Assembly: GCA_029204045.2 (NCBI GenBank)
Contig: CM055076.1
Location: 9,025,966-9,089,965 of the forward strand
DNA length: 64,000 bases
Source of the DNA: Tillandsia leiboldiana
Taxonomy: Eukaryota; Streptophyta; Magnoliopsida; Poales; Bromeliaceae
Reading direction: 5' to 3'
Under the pieces are notes generated by a model, which saw nothing but the letters and a program-made list of their open reading frames with translations, had not been told where the DNA came from and ran no database searches. The position numbers and the translations under genes were made by a program. The first letter of the stretch is position 1. The number at the start of each line of letters is the position of its first letter. Below, in pieces: positions 23,632-35,419 of the stretch.

Positions 23632-24884
23632 TGTGGGTTATGTTAATATAGATCTGAATAGGGAAAAAACCACCTAGAGGGGGGGTGAATAGGTGTAAAC
23701 AATAAACATACCAAATCGTTGCGTAAAAAATAACCCAATGCGGAAAATAAATAAAGTACACAAGATTTACACGTAGAAAACTCCATCACAGGAGTAAAAA
23801 ACCACGGGACCGATAACACGGCGAAATCCACTAAGATTAAACACGTACAAGGTGATTTACCGTAACCCTATGACTCAACCTTTTCCATACGCTCCTAGTT
23901 GATCTTCTCCGCTCGCTCCACAACGCTACTCGAATCCACGATTTGCATCCAACTTCCAATCCGCGAAGTCCAACATCGAATCCACGACGTCCAACCGAAT
24001 CCACGGTCTTCACCAAAGTAGCACGTATCGATCACACGAATGTACCTCGCTCCGAATCCACGAGAGCGGTAGCACCTTGAATCCACAAGGCCACGCGAAT
24101 CCACGCGCCGATTTTGGGAAATCGTTGTTTTTGTTGGTGATGATAATCCGCCGAATACTTAGATCAAAGATAGATAAGAAAACACCATCTAAGTATTCTT
24201 CAATTTGATTCTACGAGAAATAGGAGTTTGGAAACCCTAGAATCAAATTGAACGATATAGACGAAGAAACATAGATTAGATCATGTTTTAATTTCTTCTC
24301 TATATATGTGGATTTTTCCGTTTTTGGATTACCCTAAAAGATGAATGATAGGGTCTATTTATAGGTTAGAAACCTTTGGAAAGAGATAAGCATCAAAAAC
24401 TACCTTATCTGGAATTTTCCCGCTCGGCGGTCCGGATTGGATTAAATCTAATCCGGACTGTCGTCTTTAGACAGAGCTTTTCTAGAAAAATAAGTTCGGG
24501 GTCCGGACTGGAATTTCCTGATCCGGACTGTTCATGCAATTTCAGCAAACACATAGTTCGGGGTCCGGACTGAGCAGAGGCTGTTCAGGATTGGAATTCC
24601 GCATGAACTAAACTATGTTCGGGGTCCGGACTTGAATGGTCTGATCCGGATCCTGAACATCCAACTTGTCCAGTTTTTATTTTTATGCAATGAAAATCTT
24701 CCAAGTGTTTCTAAACTACAAGAATGTATTCAGATCACCAAAAATATTTAGTTAAACGTACCTGATCCTTTTGAATTCATTCTTCTTGAGATTGATGTAT
24801 CTGATCCACAATTCTTCATCTTCAATCTTCAATCTTCAAGACTTAAAACACTTCACGAAATACGCCAACACAAAATCCTTAACA
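23632..24884 (-). repeat. Copia-1 5' LTR (1253 bp)
   Basis: Near-identical partner of 7146-8396, with the same TG...CA ends. It is followed by the TSD cggaa at 24885-24889 and adjoins the primer-binding site on its internal side. It carries the same CCGGACT-rich U3 (24420-24650) and CGAATCCACGA repeats (23930-24110). Confidence 0.92.
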
Positions 24885-25179
24885 CGGAATAGTAACATCA
24901 TGCCCTAAGTCCGTTTTAGGGAGTCCGGATCCCGAAAAAAATAAGTAAATAGCCGATTTTCATCGTTTTCGCACGTTGAATCCAAATTCGATGTCTGTTT
25001 TGCCAAAATCCACTTCTAAAATTCGACGAAGGCATCCAGATAGGCAAACTTGATCCAATTTTCGCGCTGGGTCCAATTCTGGGGTCTGATTTGCGCACAA
25101 CCAACTCTATCACACAAAATAAGCCTTCAGAAGTTGCTGAACATACTACAAAAGCTCTGCGGAGATCCGAATCATCACA
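24885..25179 (-). mobile_element. Element A, right part (start of its U3)
   Basis: It starts with the second copy of the Copia-1 target duplication (cggaa, 24885-24889) and ends GGAGATCCGAATCATCACA at 25179, next to gaatc at 25180-25184. The terminal 30 bp match the end of element B at 21429-21452 (GCTCTGCGGAGATCC then ATCACA). A conserved family block around 24945-25010 (AAATAGCC, then GTTTTCGCACGTTGAATCC) recurs in B, C, F and G. In sense orientation this is the beginning of U3, roughly 0.7-0.8 kb upstream of the TATA box. Confidence 0.85.
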
Positions 25180-25184
25180 GAATC

Positions 25185-25879
25185 CGTCACAGGGCGGAAT
25201 AAAAAGGGCAAACGACCAGCCACGGCAAATGAAGAGAATGACAGTGCGTGGCTAGCATACGAGCCCCCCACGCAAAATCAAGAATTGAAAAGAATGGAAA
25301 CTCGTATCTTGGAAGTGGAAAATGATGTGAAAAGATTACAACTTGACATCCAGTCTTTGAAATTGAATTTAGATTGTGTAGCAACCGCGATAAAAAATGT
25401 GAGCTCCCATACAAGAATGACAATAAACATGCTTCACTCTCAAGAAGCCGAGAGCTCAAAGAAAGCTCAGAATGAAACTTGTAGGGCGGTCGATATTGGT
25501 ACTGATTCGGAAGAGGATGAAAGAGAACCAATAGGTGCCTTGCAAATAAAATTAAGATCGAAAAGAGTATTTGCCAGAGAAACAAAACCCAGTTCAAAAA
25601 GGAAAATACAGAGAAATCCAAGTCAATGAAGAAGTCCCAACTTCTTCGGATCAAGCAAAGCTGAGAAGAATAGAATATAATATTCTTTCCCACTTACGAA
25701 AAGTGCCAGTACTTTTAAGTGTTTATGATGCTCTGATGATGTCTAAAGAATTACGAGAAGCGTTGATTCACGCCCTCCAAAATCCTGAGCCCTTCCAAGC
25801 ATTCTTCGCGGAGGCAAATATGAAGGAGGCGTTGTATCTCATCCACATGGCCAACATCACCTTTACATAGAAGGATTTA
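25185..25879 (+). pseudogene. Gypsy gag-protease linker, resumed after element A
   Basis: The frame that ended at 3763 resumes at 25185 without a stop. It contains a predicted coiled coil (about 25285-25450, with KRMETRILEVENDVKRLQLD). After a shift of frame at about 25600 it encodes the segment YNILSHLRKVPVLLSVYDAL followed by MANITFT, which in Tat elements precedes the protease. A TAG at 25868-25870 interrupts it just before the protease. Confidence 0.72.
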
Positions 25880-27247
25880 TTGATGGGTACAACACACCAT
25901 AATCGGCAGTTATATGTAACTGGCACAAGTGACAGGGAAAGAATAAACCGGATTTTAATCGACCCTGGGTCTTTAGTGAACCTAATGACTTTAAGAACGC
26001 TCAAGAGTCTGGCAATGGATGTTGGTCAGGTAAACTCAGAAAAAGTTGTAATTCAAGGGTTCAAACAGCACAGTCAAAAAGCCCTTGGGTCTATTACACT
26101 TCCGATAAAGTTTGGAAAGTTACAAACCGAGGCAAAATTTTATGTTATAAATTCAGATACTTCCTATAAGGCATTAATAGGAAGGCCTTGGTTGCATAAA
26201 CACCATGTGGTTCCATCTACCCTTCATCAATGCCTGAAATATTTAAAAGATAGAGAGGAATACAGAACTGATGGCGACATTCGACCATTTGGAGTTCATG
26301 AGATTCGTTATGAAGACGCAATATACTTTATAGAACCTGAAGCTATGGACGAAAAGCATGGGTTAATGGTAGAAGAGATTAAAAAAGAGTCAACGATCCC
26401 CCATTTCGAGAGCGACTCGGATAATTCTGATATTGATGAGGATACATTGTGTTGGGCTATGAAATTATTATCAAACGATTCAAATATACCTAAGGTCGAG
26501 AGGCTATCAGAAGACAAACATCACTTCACGGCTTACGTTAATACCAAAATCCTTGAGCTGGTAGAGGATACGGTAGAGATTATCAAAGTTCCAGAAAAAT
26601 ATCGCAAACCTCTTTTTACGAAACAAGTCGCTATTGTTGATCACCTAAAAACCTTTTTCGTCCTGCCAAAGATAGAGGTGATTAAGGGAAACAGAATGGT
26701 GAGGACAGGAATTCTCTTTTATAAATCAGACGATTTAGCGCCAGCTGATATCATCGAGTTAGAGGATAATGATGAAGATATATATGAGGATATAAAAGTT
26801 TCAAATTATTTTCCTACTAACTTGAAAAAGATGATGCGCAAATTGGGTTTTCCCACAAGAAGGCCTCGGTCTGATCATAAATTCTTGCAACAAATGTGGA
26901 ATCCACCTCAAAAGAGATTCATACTCCCATGCAGAAAATCTAACAATACAAGAGGCTTAGGATATTACGGAACCCCCGATTATCAAAATATCTATACCTG
27001 CAATATGATCAATGCAAATGGACACGTGAAGGACGATAATGAAATTGTCGCAGGGCATTTAATTGATAAACAAAAGCCTCTCGAGATAAAAGAAGCACCT
27101 CAAGAGCTCGAAGATGGAGGACAAGCTACTATAGATGAACTTCTCGAGATAAATTTGGGGACAGGAAGATCCAAGACCTACTTATATAAGCGCACTACTC
27201 CCAAAAGAAGAGAAAGAAAAATTAAAGGCATTACTAACAGAATTTAA
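25880..27247 (+). pseudogene. Gypsy aspartic protease and protease-RT linker
   Basis: An open stretch of 455 codons. The retropepsin-like domain lies in residues ~1-125, with the active-site motif ILIDPGSLVNLM (Asp at residue 28, about 25961) and the family-typical ALIGRPWLHKHHVVPSTLHQ near residue 105. The long linker (residues 130-455) is acidic with no other domain I recognise. It ends at 27247 because of a frameshift. The next frame carries FKDCFAWTYKEM, the usual run-in to RT. It would process Gag-Pol. Confidence 0.82.
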
Positions 27248-27896
27248 AGATTGCTTCGCATGGACCTATAAAGAAATGTCGGGCCTAAATCCAAAAGTGG
27301 TTGTGCATAGTCTAGCTATAGACCCTCAAGCTCACCTAGTCAAATAAGCTCCTAGGAGGATGAGAGTGGACCTAGAAGAGCAAATCATTGCGGAAACCAA
27401 GAAACTCATTGAAGCAGACTTTATAAGGGAGGAAAAATATGCTAATTGGATTGCCAATATTGTTCTTGTCAAGAAGAAGAATGGGCAGATCCGTATATGC
27501 GTTGACTTTCGGGACTTGATTAAAGCTTGCCCAAAAGACGGCTTTCTATCACCGATAACCGAGCTAATGATCGACGACACTTCATGTTGTGAGATGTCCT
27601 CATTTATAGATGGCTCATCAGGATATAATCAGATCAAGATGGCGCCTGAGGATGAGAGACATACTGCATTTAGAATCCCAATGGGAATACATTGTTATAA
27701 AGTCATGCCTTTTGGCCTCAAGAATGCCGGAGCTACGTACCAACGAGCGATGACTAGGATATTCGATGGTTTGCTCCATAAGACGATTGAGTTCTACGTT
27801 GATGATCTGGTTGTGAAAACAATGAACAAAGAAAATGCCCCCTCCGAAGAATTTAAAGCTACTTCGATCCTTTCAAGGAAGATTAACATGCGTTAG
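27248..27896 (+). pseudogene. Gypsy reverse transcriptase with internal deletion
   Basis: RT fingers and palm are recognisable: ADFIREEKYANWIANIVLVK, RICVDFRDL, GYNQIKMAPEDE, MPFGLKNAGATYQRAM and the catalytic YVDDLVVKT (YVDD at 27795-27806). A TAA precedes the open part at about 27345. Directly after YVDDLVVKT the sequence jumps to MPPPKNLKLLRSFQGRL in another frame, so roughly 65 codons of the RT thumb/connection present in relatives are missing. This alone would inactivate the enzyme. Confidence 0.85.
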
Positions 27897-29214
27897 AAGA
27901 TTCATTTCAAATCTCTCTGGTAGGGTCAAACCTTTTTCCAAACTAATAAAGAAGGATACGTCATTCATTTGTGATACAGAGTGCCAAACATCTTTCGAAG
28001 ATATAAAAAGGTACCTAATGAATCCGCCAGTACTTGCCACTCCAATACACGGCAGACCCCTGATATTATATACAGCTGCCCTCGAAGGATCACTGGGAGG
28101 ACTTCTGGCACAAAATAATGAAGAAGGAAAAGAACAAGCCCTATATTACCTTAGTAGAATGTTGGTGGGAGCAGAAAATTCATATTCACCAATAGAAAAA
28201 CATTTCTTAGCACTCGTATTCGCAGTCAAGAAGCTAAGACATTATATGCTCGAGCACAAAATCCATTTGGTTTCAAAAGTTAACCCGCTCAAATTCTTAA
28301 TGATAAGACCTGTTTTAACTAGAAGGCTAGCAAAATGGACAGTTCTTCTTCTAGAGTTTGACATTACATGCATGACACAAAAAGCCGTAAAGGGGCAAGC
28401 ACTGGCTGATTTTTTAGCAGCACACCCAATACCTGATGGCTTGCCACTAGTATGCAATCTGCCGGATGAAGAAGTATTATTAATTGAAGATGACCAACCA
28501 TGTTGGGAGATGTACTTCGATGGGGCATCCTCCATTCAACCTGCATACAGTCTGAATATTCCGCAAATAAGAGGAGGGGTTGGCCTAATTTTTGTGACAC
28601 CCGAAGGAGGAATTTTGCGATATTCCCTAGCACTTTCTGAACCTCGCACAAATAATGAAGCTGAATATGATGCCTTAGTAGCCGGGCTGGAGATAGCTCT
28701 CTTCATGAGTATACAACGACTGCATATCTACGGGGACTCTCAACTGATCGTCAATCAGGTGATAGGTGAATATAAAGTTCACAAACCAGAGCTGATTTAG
28801 TATCAAAAAACGGCACAAGAACTCATGAAGAAAATACCAAATGTCACGCTAGAAAGGATCTCACAGGCCATAAACGGGAAGGTCGATGCCTTAGCTAGAT
28901 TAGCTAAGGAGCTAGCTGATCCTGATCTTGACGAAGTCCAAGTGACCATCAAGAATAGGAAGATTATGTCGCCTATAGACATGAATATTGGAGAAGCATT
29001 AGAAGAAATTCATAACACAAATGTGCTAATAGTTGAAGTAGAGGACAATTGGAGGGAACCCTTTATCAACTATTTCAAACACAACGAACTCCCTGAAGAG
29101 AAATCAAAACAAGTTCAGCTGAAAAGGAGAGCAATGCGGTATGCCGTCATAAATGATACTCTTTACCGAAGGTCTTACGATCAGTTATGGCTAAGATGCA
29201 TTTCACCAAAATAA
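27835..29214 (+). pseudogene. Gypsy RNase H (RT-linked) and second archaeal-type RNase H
   Basis: The first RNase H lies at about 27950-28440 (LILYTAALEGSLGGLLAQ, YYLSRMLVGAENSYSPIEKH). The second, archaeal-type RNase H begins at EMYFDGASS near 28507 and continues with NNEAEYDALVAGLEIAL and LHIYGDSQLIVNQ. Two RNase H domains in tandem mark the Tat lineage. A TAG at 28798-28800 interrupts the second domain, the frame reopens (NGKVDALARLAKE), and a TAA at 29212-29214 stops it again before integrase. Confidence 0.85.
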
Positions 29215-30300
29215 ATTAAACAGGTCATGCACGAAGTCCATTCGGGTATATGCGGTGCACACCAGTCCAGCCCAAAGATGTACCTCAAAATTAAACACTT
29301 GGGTTATTATTGGCCCGCAATGGTTCAGGGTTGCATAGAATATGCTAGAAAGTGTCATCAATGTCAAATCCATAGCGACTTTATCCACCAACATCCGAAT
29401 CCTCTACACCCAACCATCACCTCTTGGCCATTCGATATGTGGGGAATAGATATTATAGGGCCAATTAATCCTCCTTCATCCAGAGGGCATAAATTCATCC
29501 TAGCTGCAACAGACTATTTCTCCAGATGGGCTGAGGCTATTCCTTTGAGAGAAGTGAAAGCAGCCAATGTCATAAAATTCTTTAAAGAAAATATTCTGAA
29601 TTGATTTGGGGTTCCCCGTCGAATCATCTCTGATAATTGTTCGTCTTTCAAAAGTTTTAAAGTCAGCAGATTCACTTCTCATCATATGATCGATTGGCAA
29701 TATTCATTGATCTACAATCCAAGGGCTAATGGATTGGCCGAAGCTTTCAATAAAATCCTAGTTAAACTTTTGAAGAAGATCATTGGTAAAAATATGAGGG
29801 AATGGCATGATAAGATTTCAGATGCGCTCTGGGCTTATCGAACAACTTTTAAGACCCCTACTCTGGCCACACCTTATTCTTTGGTTTTTGGAACTGAAGC
29901 GATGCTTCCTTTAGAAGTCGAGCTGCCATCACTGAGGATAGCGGTTCAATATGAAATGACGAATGAAGAAAATATCCTTTTAAGACTTGATGAACATGAT
30001 TCTCTAGATGAGATGCGATTGACTGTGCAACAAAACTTGGAACTTTACCAATCCCAAATGTCAAAGGCTTACAACAAATTGGCACATATCCGTACCTTTG
30101 AAACCGGAGATCTGGTTTTAGTCCACCGACGACCGATAATTATTAGCAAACATGCTGGGGGCAAGTTCGATCCAAACTGGGAAGGTCCCTATGTCATAGA
30201 GAAAGTATATGAAGGAGACGCTTATCAATTAATTGATACAAAAGGAGAAAGGCCGATGCCACCGATCAATGGCCGATTCTTAAAAAAGTACTACCCGTAA
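29215..30300 (+). pseudogene. Gypsy integrase
   Basis: The HHCC zinc domain lies at about 29227-29370 (HEVHSGICGAHQ...CHQCQ). The catalytic core has Asp in GIDIIGP (about 29448), Asp in RIISDN (about 29629) and Glu in NGLAEAFNK (about 29740). It is followed by WAYRTTFKTPTLATPYSLVFG and the GPYVIEKVYEGDAYQLID chromodomain-less C-terminus typical of Tat, ending at the TAA at 30298-30300. A TGA at 29602-29604, where relatives read Arg before FGVP, and a local frame disturbance at 29640-29690 inactivate it. Confidence 0.87.
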
Positions 30301-30494
30301 CAAACAAACAAACAAACAAAAAAGAAAGAAAGAAAGAAAGAAAATTTTTGGCTGTGATTAGAACCTCACAGGAAAAAATGGAATCCCCGCTGTGAGATAC
30401 CCACATTTGGTTCACAGGCAAAAATTAGGGGAAAGGGTTTCTAGCGAAAACCCTCACGAGCGCTAGTTACCAATAAACTTAAAACCAACACCCA
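30301..30494 (+). other. Gypsy 3' untranslated start, (CAAA)n/(GAAA)n tract
   Basis: Simple-sequence run of CAAA then GAAA units (30300-30345) right after the integrase stop, then a short unique stretch. No gene seen. Confidence 0.7.
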
Positions 30495-31240
30495 TCAGGC
30501 CAACGATGGAATGCTAACTCACCCTTTGGGGTCGGTTATGCGCAGCAATCTTGATATACCAGATTGTTTCCGGAGGCCAAACAAACTCAACAAAATACAT
30601 GTTTCAGGCCGACGATGGAATGCTAACTCACCCTTAGGGGTCGGTTATGCGCAACAACCTCGACATGCCGGGTTGTTTTCGGAGGCCAAACAAACTCAAC
30701 AAAATACATGTTTCAGGTCGACGATGGAATGCTAACTCACCCTTAGGGGTCGGTTATGCGCAGCAATCTCGACATACCAAGTTGTTTCCGGAGGCCAAAC
30801 AAACTCAACAAAATACAAGTTTCTGCCGACGATGGAATGCTAACTCACCCTTAGGGTTCGGTTATGCGCGGCAATCTCGACATACCAGGTTGTTTCCGGA
30901 GGCCAAACAAACTCAACAAAATACTTGTTTCTGCTGACGATGGGATGCTAACTCACCCTTAGGGGTTGGTTATGCGCAGCAACCTCGACATGCCGGGTTG
31001 TTTCCGGAGGCCAAACAAACTCAACAAAATAAATGTTTCCGCCGACGGGGATACTACCCTTAGGGGTCGGTTATGCGCAGCAACCTCGACATACCAGGTT
31101 GTTTTCGAGGGCCAAACAAACTCAACAAACCTCATTTATCAACCCACCCTTCGAGGTCAGTTATGTGTAGCAACATTGCCAATGTCGGGCCATTTTCGAA
31201 GACCAAATAAATCGAACAAATCTCATCCGCAAGCAGACAT
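30495..31240 (+). repeat. 108-109-bp tandem array in the gypsy 3' region
   Basis: Six to seven units. The landmark CGATGGAATGCTAACTCACC recurs at 30504, 30613, 30722, 30830, 30938 and (damaged) about 31046, spacing 109, 109, 108, 108 and 108. Each unit also has GGTCGGTTATGCGC and GGAGGCCAAACAAACTCAAC. The last two units are shortened and diverged. Tat elements are known to carry such arrays between pol and the 3' LTR. Confidence 0.92.
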
Positions 31241-31433
31241 CAATAAATTGAGGTATTTCGAATGATAAGATGAAATAGGGGCAATGCCTTTGCTTATTCA
31301 AAAAAAGGAATAGAAGGAAATAACCAATACATCCTGATAAAATGTTTGTGGAATCAGGATCGTAGTCGCAAAAAAAAAAAAGACAAAAAAAAAAAAAAAG
31401 AGTTGACCTAGTGCTCCAAAAAGAGGGGGAGCC
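31241..31433. other. Spacer with A-rich tracts
   Basis: Two poly-A tracts around 31370-31400 separate the tandem array from the 3' end of the antisense gene. Nothing else recognised. Confidence 0.5.
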
Positions 31434-32256
31434 TCATAAATGAAATTCCTTACAATGACATTCAAAATCCTTTATAAGGTTGGAAAGATTATTGAGCTCT
31501 TCTGTCACATTGTGACCATCTTCAGTTGCCTTACATTCGTCAACAGCTTCCTTAGCTTTCTTCACAGCCTCATTCTTGCATGAGTCGAGACGGAGTATGT
31601 ATTCATTAATAACGTCGACTTCACCACTCAACTCTACCTCTTTCGCCTTCTCTTGTGCAAGGGACTTTTCGAGATCTTCAACTTTGTGACGCTGCTGATT
31701 AAGTGAGGCTGAAGCCTTTTCCCTAGCTCGGATTAAAGAACTTCTTTTAGAGTCATAGTCCACAAGCTCCTTAGTGACTAGATCCATGTGCTCCTTGGCT
31801 TTCAAAACACGAGCTGAAGAAATATAGGATGGATGGGCTGCCACTTCTTGAATAGCTTTTGCCTCTTTAAGCAACTTATGGAGGCACGCCTCCAAGCTCG
31901 AAACATCGACCCCCAAACGGGATAGAATTCTACAATACTCAGTAGCCCTTTCTTGAATGATTGGATAATTATAATAGCTAGAAGTCTTCACGATCTCCAC
32001 TAAATGTTCCACCAAAGTAGGCCTACTTCATCGTCCAATGGCTCGGTCAGAAAATGTCGGGTAACTTGTGGGTCCACTTATGTCTGGAACTTCCAAGACG
32101 TCATCATCCTTTGCAGCCGCGATATTGCCACCTTTATCCATGGACTCAACCTCTTGATCTTTTGTCACAGTTGCATCATCATCATCCATGGATTCATTTA
32201 TCATCAAAGTGTGCACAGAAGTTGTTTATATCAGAAGCATCTTCGTCGACAACCCA
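31434..32256 (-). pseudogene. Antisense PMD gene, 3' exon: coiled-coil C-terminus
   Basis: The minus strand is open for 193 codons (32015-31434), with a long heptad-like charged stretch (SLIRAREKASASLNQQRHKVEDLEKSLAQ), predicted coiled coil, ending near the gypsy tandem array. It is preceded in the same gene by an acidic segment (MDDDDATVTKDQEVESMDKG, about 32190-32110). A TGA between them at about 32025, before SRPTLVEHLVEI, suggests decay. This is the C-terminal part of the gene whose N-terminal part is a plant mobile domain at 37032-43451. Confidence 0.6.
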
Positions 32257-32794
32257 CTAAAAGGGAAAAAGAGATATATCATCATACATAAATATGCAAC
32301 AGTGTTTGTATGTAAGTCTCGAAGGATTACCGTATTTTGGGGCGAGTCCGAATCATTCTTGCCAACTGTTAGAGATGATTCATAATCAACCTCAGGGTTA
32401 TATCGAGTAGTTAAAAAAAAAAAAAGATGGGGGTACCTTGGAGAGGAGCAGCATCTTGAGGATTCGCTACGACAATCTCCGCATCAACTGAGATGGCATG
32501 ATCATGACCTACATGAGCAAGCCTATGTGAATAAATAAATAAAAGGATGAATTCTTTATTAAGACACAGAAAAGAATAACTCATCGCTCTTTTTGAGGGA
32601 AGCAAGATCTAGAGAATGCTCTCTCACCGGCAATGATAGGAGAATAAGTACTAGGCGTCAAAACAAACTCTCTCGCATCAAAATAGCCTGCTCACAAGGC
32701 ATAATAAAAAATAAAAAAATAATAAAAAAAAAAGAAGTGAAGAAAAAAAAGAGAGAAGAATAAGAATAAGAATGAGAGTAAGAGGAACAGATAC
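32257..32794 (-). pseudogene. Antisense PMD gene: four small introns and three small exons
   Basis: On the minus strand four candidate introns have GT...AG ends and pyrimidine/T-rich tails: 32794-32688 (107 bp), 32627-32523 (105 bp), 32436-32366 (71 bp) and 32330-32257 (74 bp). Exons between them are 60, 86 and 35 bp. The last two keep one reading frame across their junction. The 60-bp exon does not join the next in frame, so at least one indel has occurred. A poly-A tract (plus strand) is absorbed inside the first intron. Confidence 0.55.
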
Positions 32795-35419
32795 CTTCAG
32801 AGGGCGTCGGTGTTGATTGCCTTTCCCTTAGAGCCCACCTCGTGCGAACTTGAGGCGCATTAAAAGAGAGAGGGATCGTGATGAGCAAGAGCACCATGGT
32901 TGTTGTACTGTTAGACTGGAAGGCTTTGACGACACCTTTTCGGTGTGTCGGAGTCCTCGCCTCGCCAAATAGATAAGAAATATGGATCCAGCGCTAAAAA
33001 TTGTGAAAAATACACGTATTTTTGGTTTAAAAGGAGAGTTGCTGGAATTTACTATGCGGTGCACCAGGCCCACAGCCGCCGCACAGTCGGCCGGTGTATG
33101 GGCGTGCACCGGCGCGCATGCGCCAAGGTGCGCGCATGGCGCACAACCGCCCTGGGCCGGCCCGCGCTGGAGCGTGCGCGGGCTGCCGCGTGGCTTCCAG
33201 GAGGGTCGGGCCTACTATAGCTGACCCGGAACCCATTAAGAGGGGATTTTGATGGCTTTTTGGGGTTTTTTGGTTGATTTTGATCAAATGAGAGGCTTTT
33301 TGAGGGCTGTAAAAGAGGGGCTTTTGCACTAAAAAATTGTCTTCAGTGTTCTCCTTTTTCTCCTGCTGCAAGTAAGTGATAATACACTCTTTTTAGCAAT
33401 TTAAGTGGAGCTTGAAGTTTACTTGTTGAGTGAACCACTTCGTCACTTTTTCTTCCAGAGGACCTCCAGAACTGTAGAAGTGGAATTTTGTGGTAATTTT
33501 TGTAGGATTTTCTTCAGAACTTCAAAATCTTCAACTTTGGTATCGAAGAGGAGACCTGGTTTGAGCTCTAAGTCAGGTAAAATTAATGATCTTTGAAGCA
33601 CTTATTTTTAGTTTGTTGATTTTGAATAGTAGTCAGTGTTTTTACTCCCCTGGGCCGTTCGAGTGGAATTTTAAGTTGATTTTTTGTGGTAAGGTTTAAA
33701 GACCTTCAACTTTCGTATTTACTAGAACTTCAAATTTGGGCTTTAAGTTAGGTAAATTAAGCCATCTCTAGGACTTTTGTGCACAGCTGGGAATTTTGAT
33801 CAAGTTTTGAGTAATGTTCAGTTTTTTTACTCCCCAGGACAGTAGGAGTGGAGTCTTGAGCTCATTTTTATGGGGAATTCACCAGGACTTAAAGCCCTAC
33901 AATTTTCATGTTGAAGAGGAAGTGTGATTCTGGCTTCTAACAAGGTAAAGTTTACCATCTTTGAGCCTCTATGTTCAGATTGTAGTTTTGGACAGCATGT
34001 AGTAATCTTGGGATATCTTTTTATCCCCTTTATGAAATGCTGAATTTCAAGTTGAGTAATCTTCTAGACTTCAAGAGGAACAATTTGACACCTTAATCAC
34101 GAAATTTGGATAAGAATTGATACACCATCTTTAATGTTCTTCTCAGTGCAATTGTTGCTGAAAATCTGCATGTAAGTTGGAATGGCTTATGAAGTTAATT
34201 AAGGGTTGGCTATAATTTCGTGGTTAATATTAGTTGTGCGGGTTAACTCAAAGGGATATGTATAATCTCATAAGCATGATGAATAATTTCACTTTCGGTT
34301 TCAACTTGTAATTATATTTAAGTTGGAAGTTATAGCAAGTTGAATCTCAGCTTATGATTTCATATCGGGAATGTGGATAGCATTTGTGCTTTCTTGTCTT
34401 GGACTTATGTGAAAAAGGTAAGTTTAGATTTTTATGGACTTCTTGGTTAATTGTATCTTATTTGGAAACCCAAGAGGCAAGTGTGGCCTGTGGCAATGGA
34501 ATTTATGAAAGTATATACCAAATTCAGAATCTTTTCACTATCGGTTCGAGTTGTTGGATTTCTGTGCATTTAGTAACGTGCATGTTATGACTTTCTTTCC
34601 AACAGGAGTTTCAGGGCATATTCAGATTTATTGGAGAGGTATCGAGCAGCATATCATGGTCGCCAAAAATCTGATCGATCGGATTCTAGTTTACTGAGTT
34701 AGCAGGTGGGTTGTTGAGCACATCGAAATTGCGGCCTACAAGTCGACTCAACCAAAAGTGCAACCTTGTGTGATGCTTACTATCTATATTGGTTTAATCA
34801 TGCTTATATTCAAGTTTCTTGTTGAGAACTATATTGATCATGTGTGAGAACTATTCCTTGATATCTGGACATATAGATAGGCCATATTTCCTTTATTCAT
34901 GCTATACTATTCATGTTGGAATCAAACTTAGGAGAAAATCTTTTCTTTTTCTCTTATACTATTATTGCTTGGGTTAGAGAGCAGGGATGGGGATAGTATA
35001 GCTATGTGTTGAGTCGGGTGGGATAGCACCAGATTATCGACTCGGGATTTGTTTTGGCAACTGCGGATTTTGGGCGGTTGGGCCGATCAGTTTTATGCAT
35101 CAGTTGGGCCGGGTATTGCATTGTGGATGGAGTGAGTCTGCACTTTGAGCATAGTGTCGACCTTTGCCTGCTTGACAGAGATACTTTATAGAGATACTGG
35201 ACATGGGCTATTTATTTACTCGCGGGGGTCGCTCCCCTCGAGTGCCACTCCGGAGTAGGCGTGATAGTTATAGTCTGTCAGAGAGATATAGACAGTTGTA
35301 GTCTGTCTGAGAGATATAGATCGTTATAGTCGATCAGAGGTTCTATTGTGATACGAGCGCAGGCAGGTCCGGGATTTATTCAGGACCATTGGATTGGGTT
35401 ATATCCCGACAGTTGTTCT

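Larger units (their letters stand above)
7146..24884 (-). mobile_element. Copia-1: Ty1/copia Sirevirus-type retrotransposon with long LTRs, split by elements B and C
   Basis: It has two LTRs (7146-8396 and 23632-24884) with TG...CA ends, a TSD cggaa at 7141-7145 and 24885-24889, a primer-binding site matching initiator tRNA-Met next to the right LTR, and polypurine tracts next to the left LTR. From right to left the minus strand encodes gag, protease, integrase, RT and RNase H, then an extra ORF before the 3' LTR. Two zinc knuckles, repeated CCGGACT motifs in the LTR, doubled polypurine tracts and an extra ORF after pol point to the Sirevirus (SIRE/Maximus) lineage. Without B and C it is about 10.5 kb. 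Confidence 0.93.
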
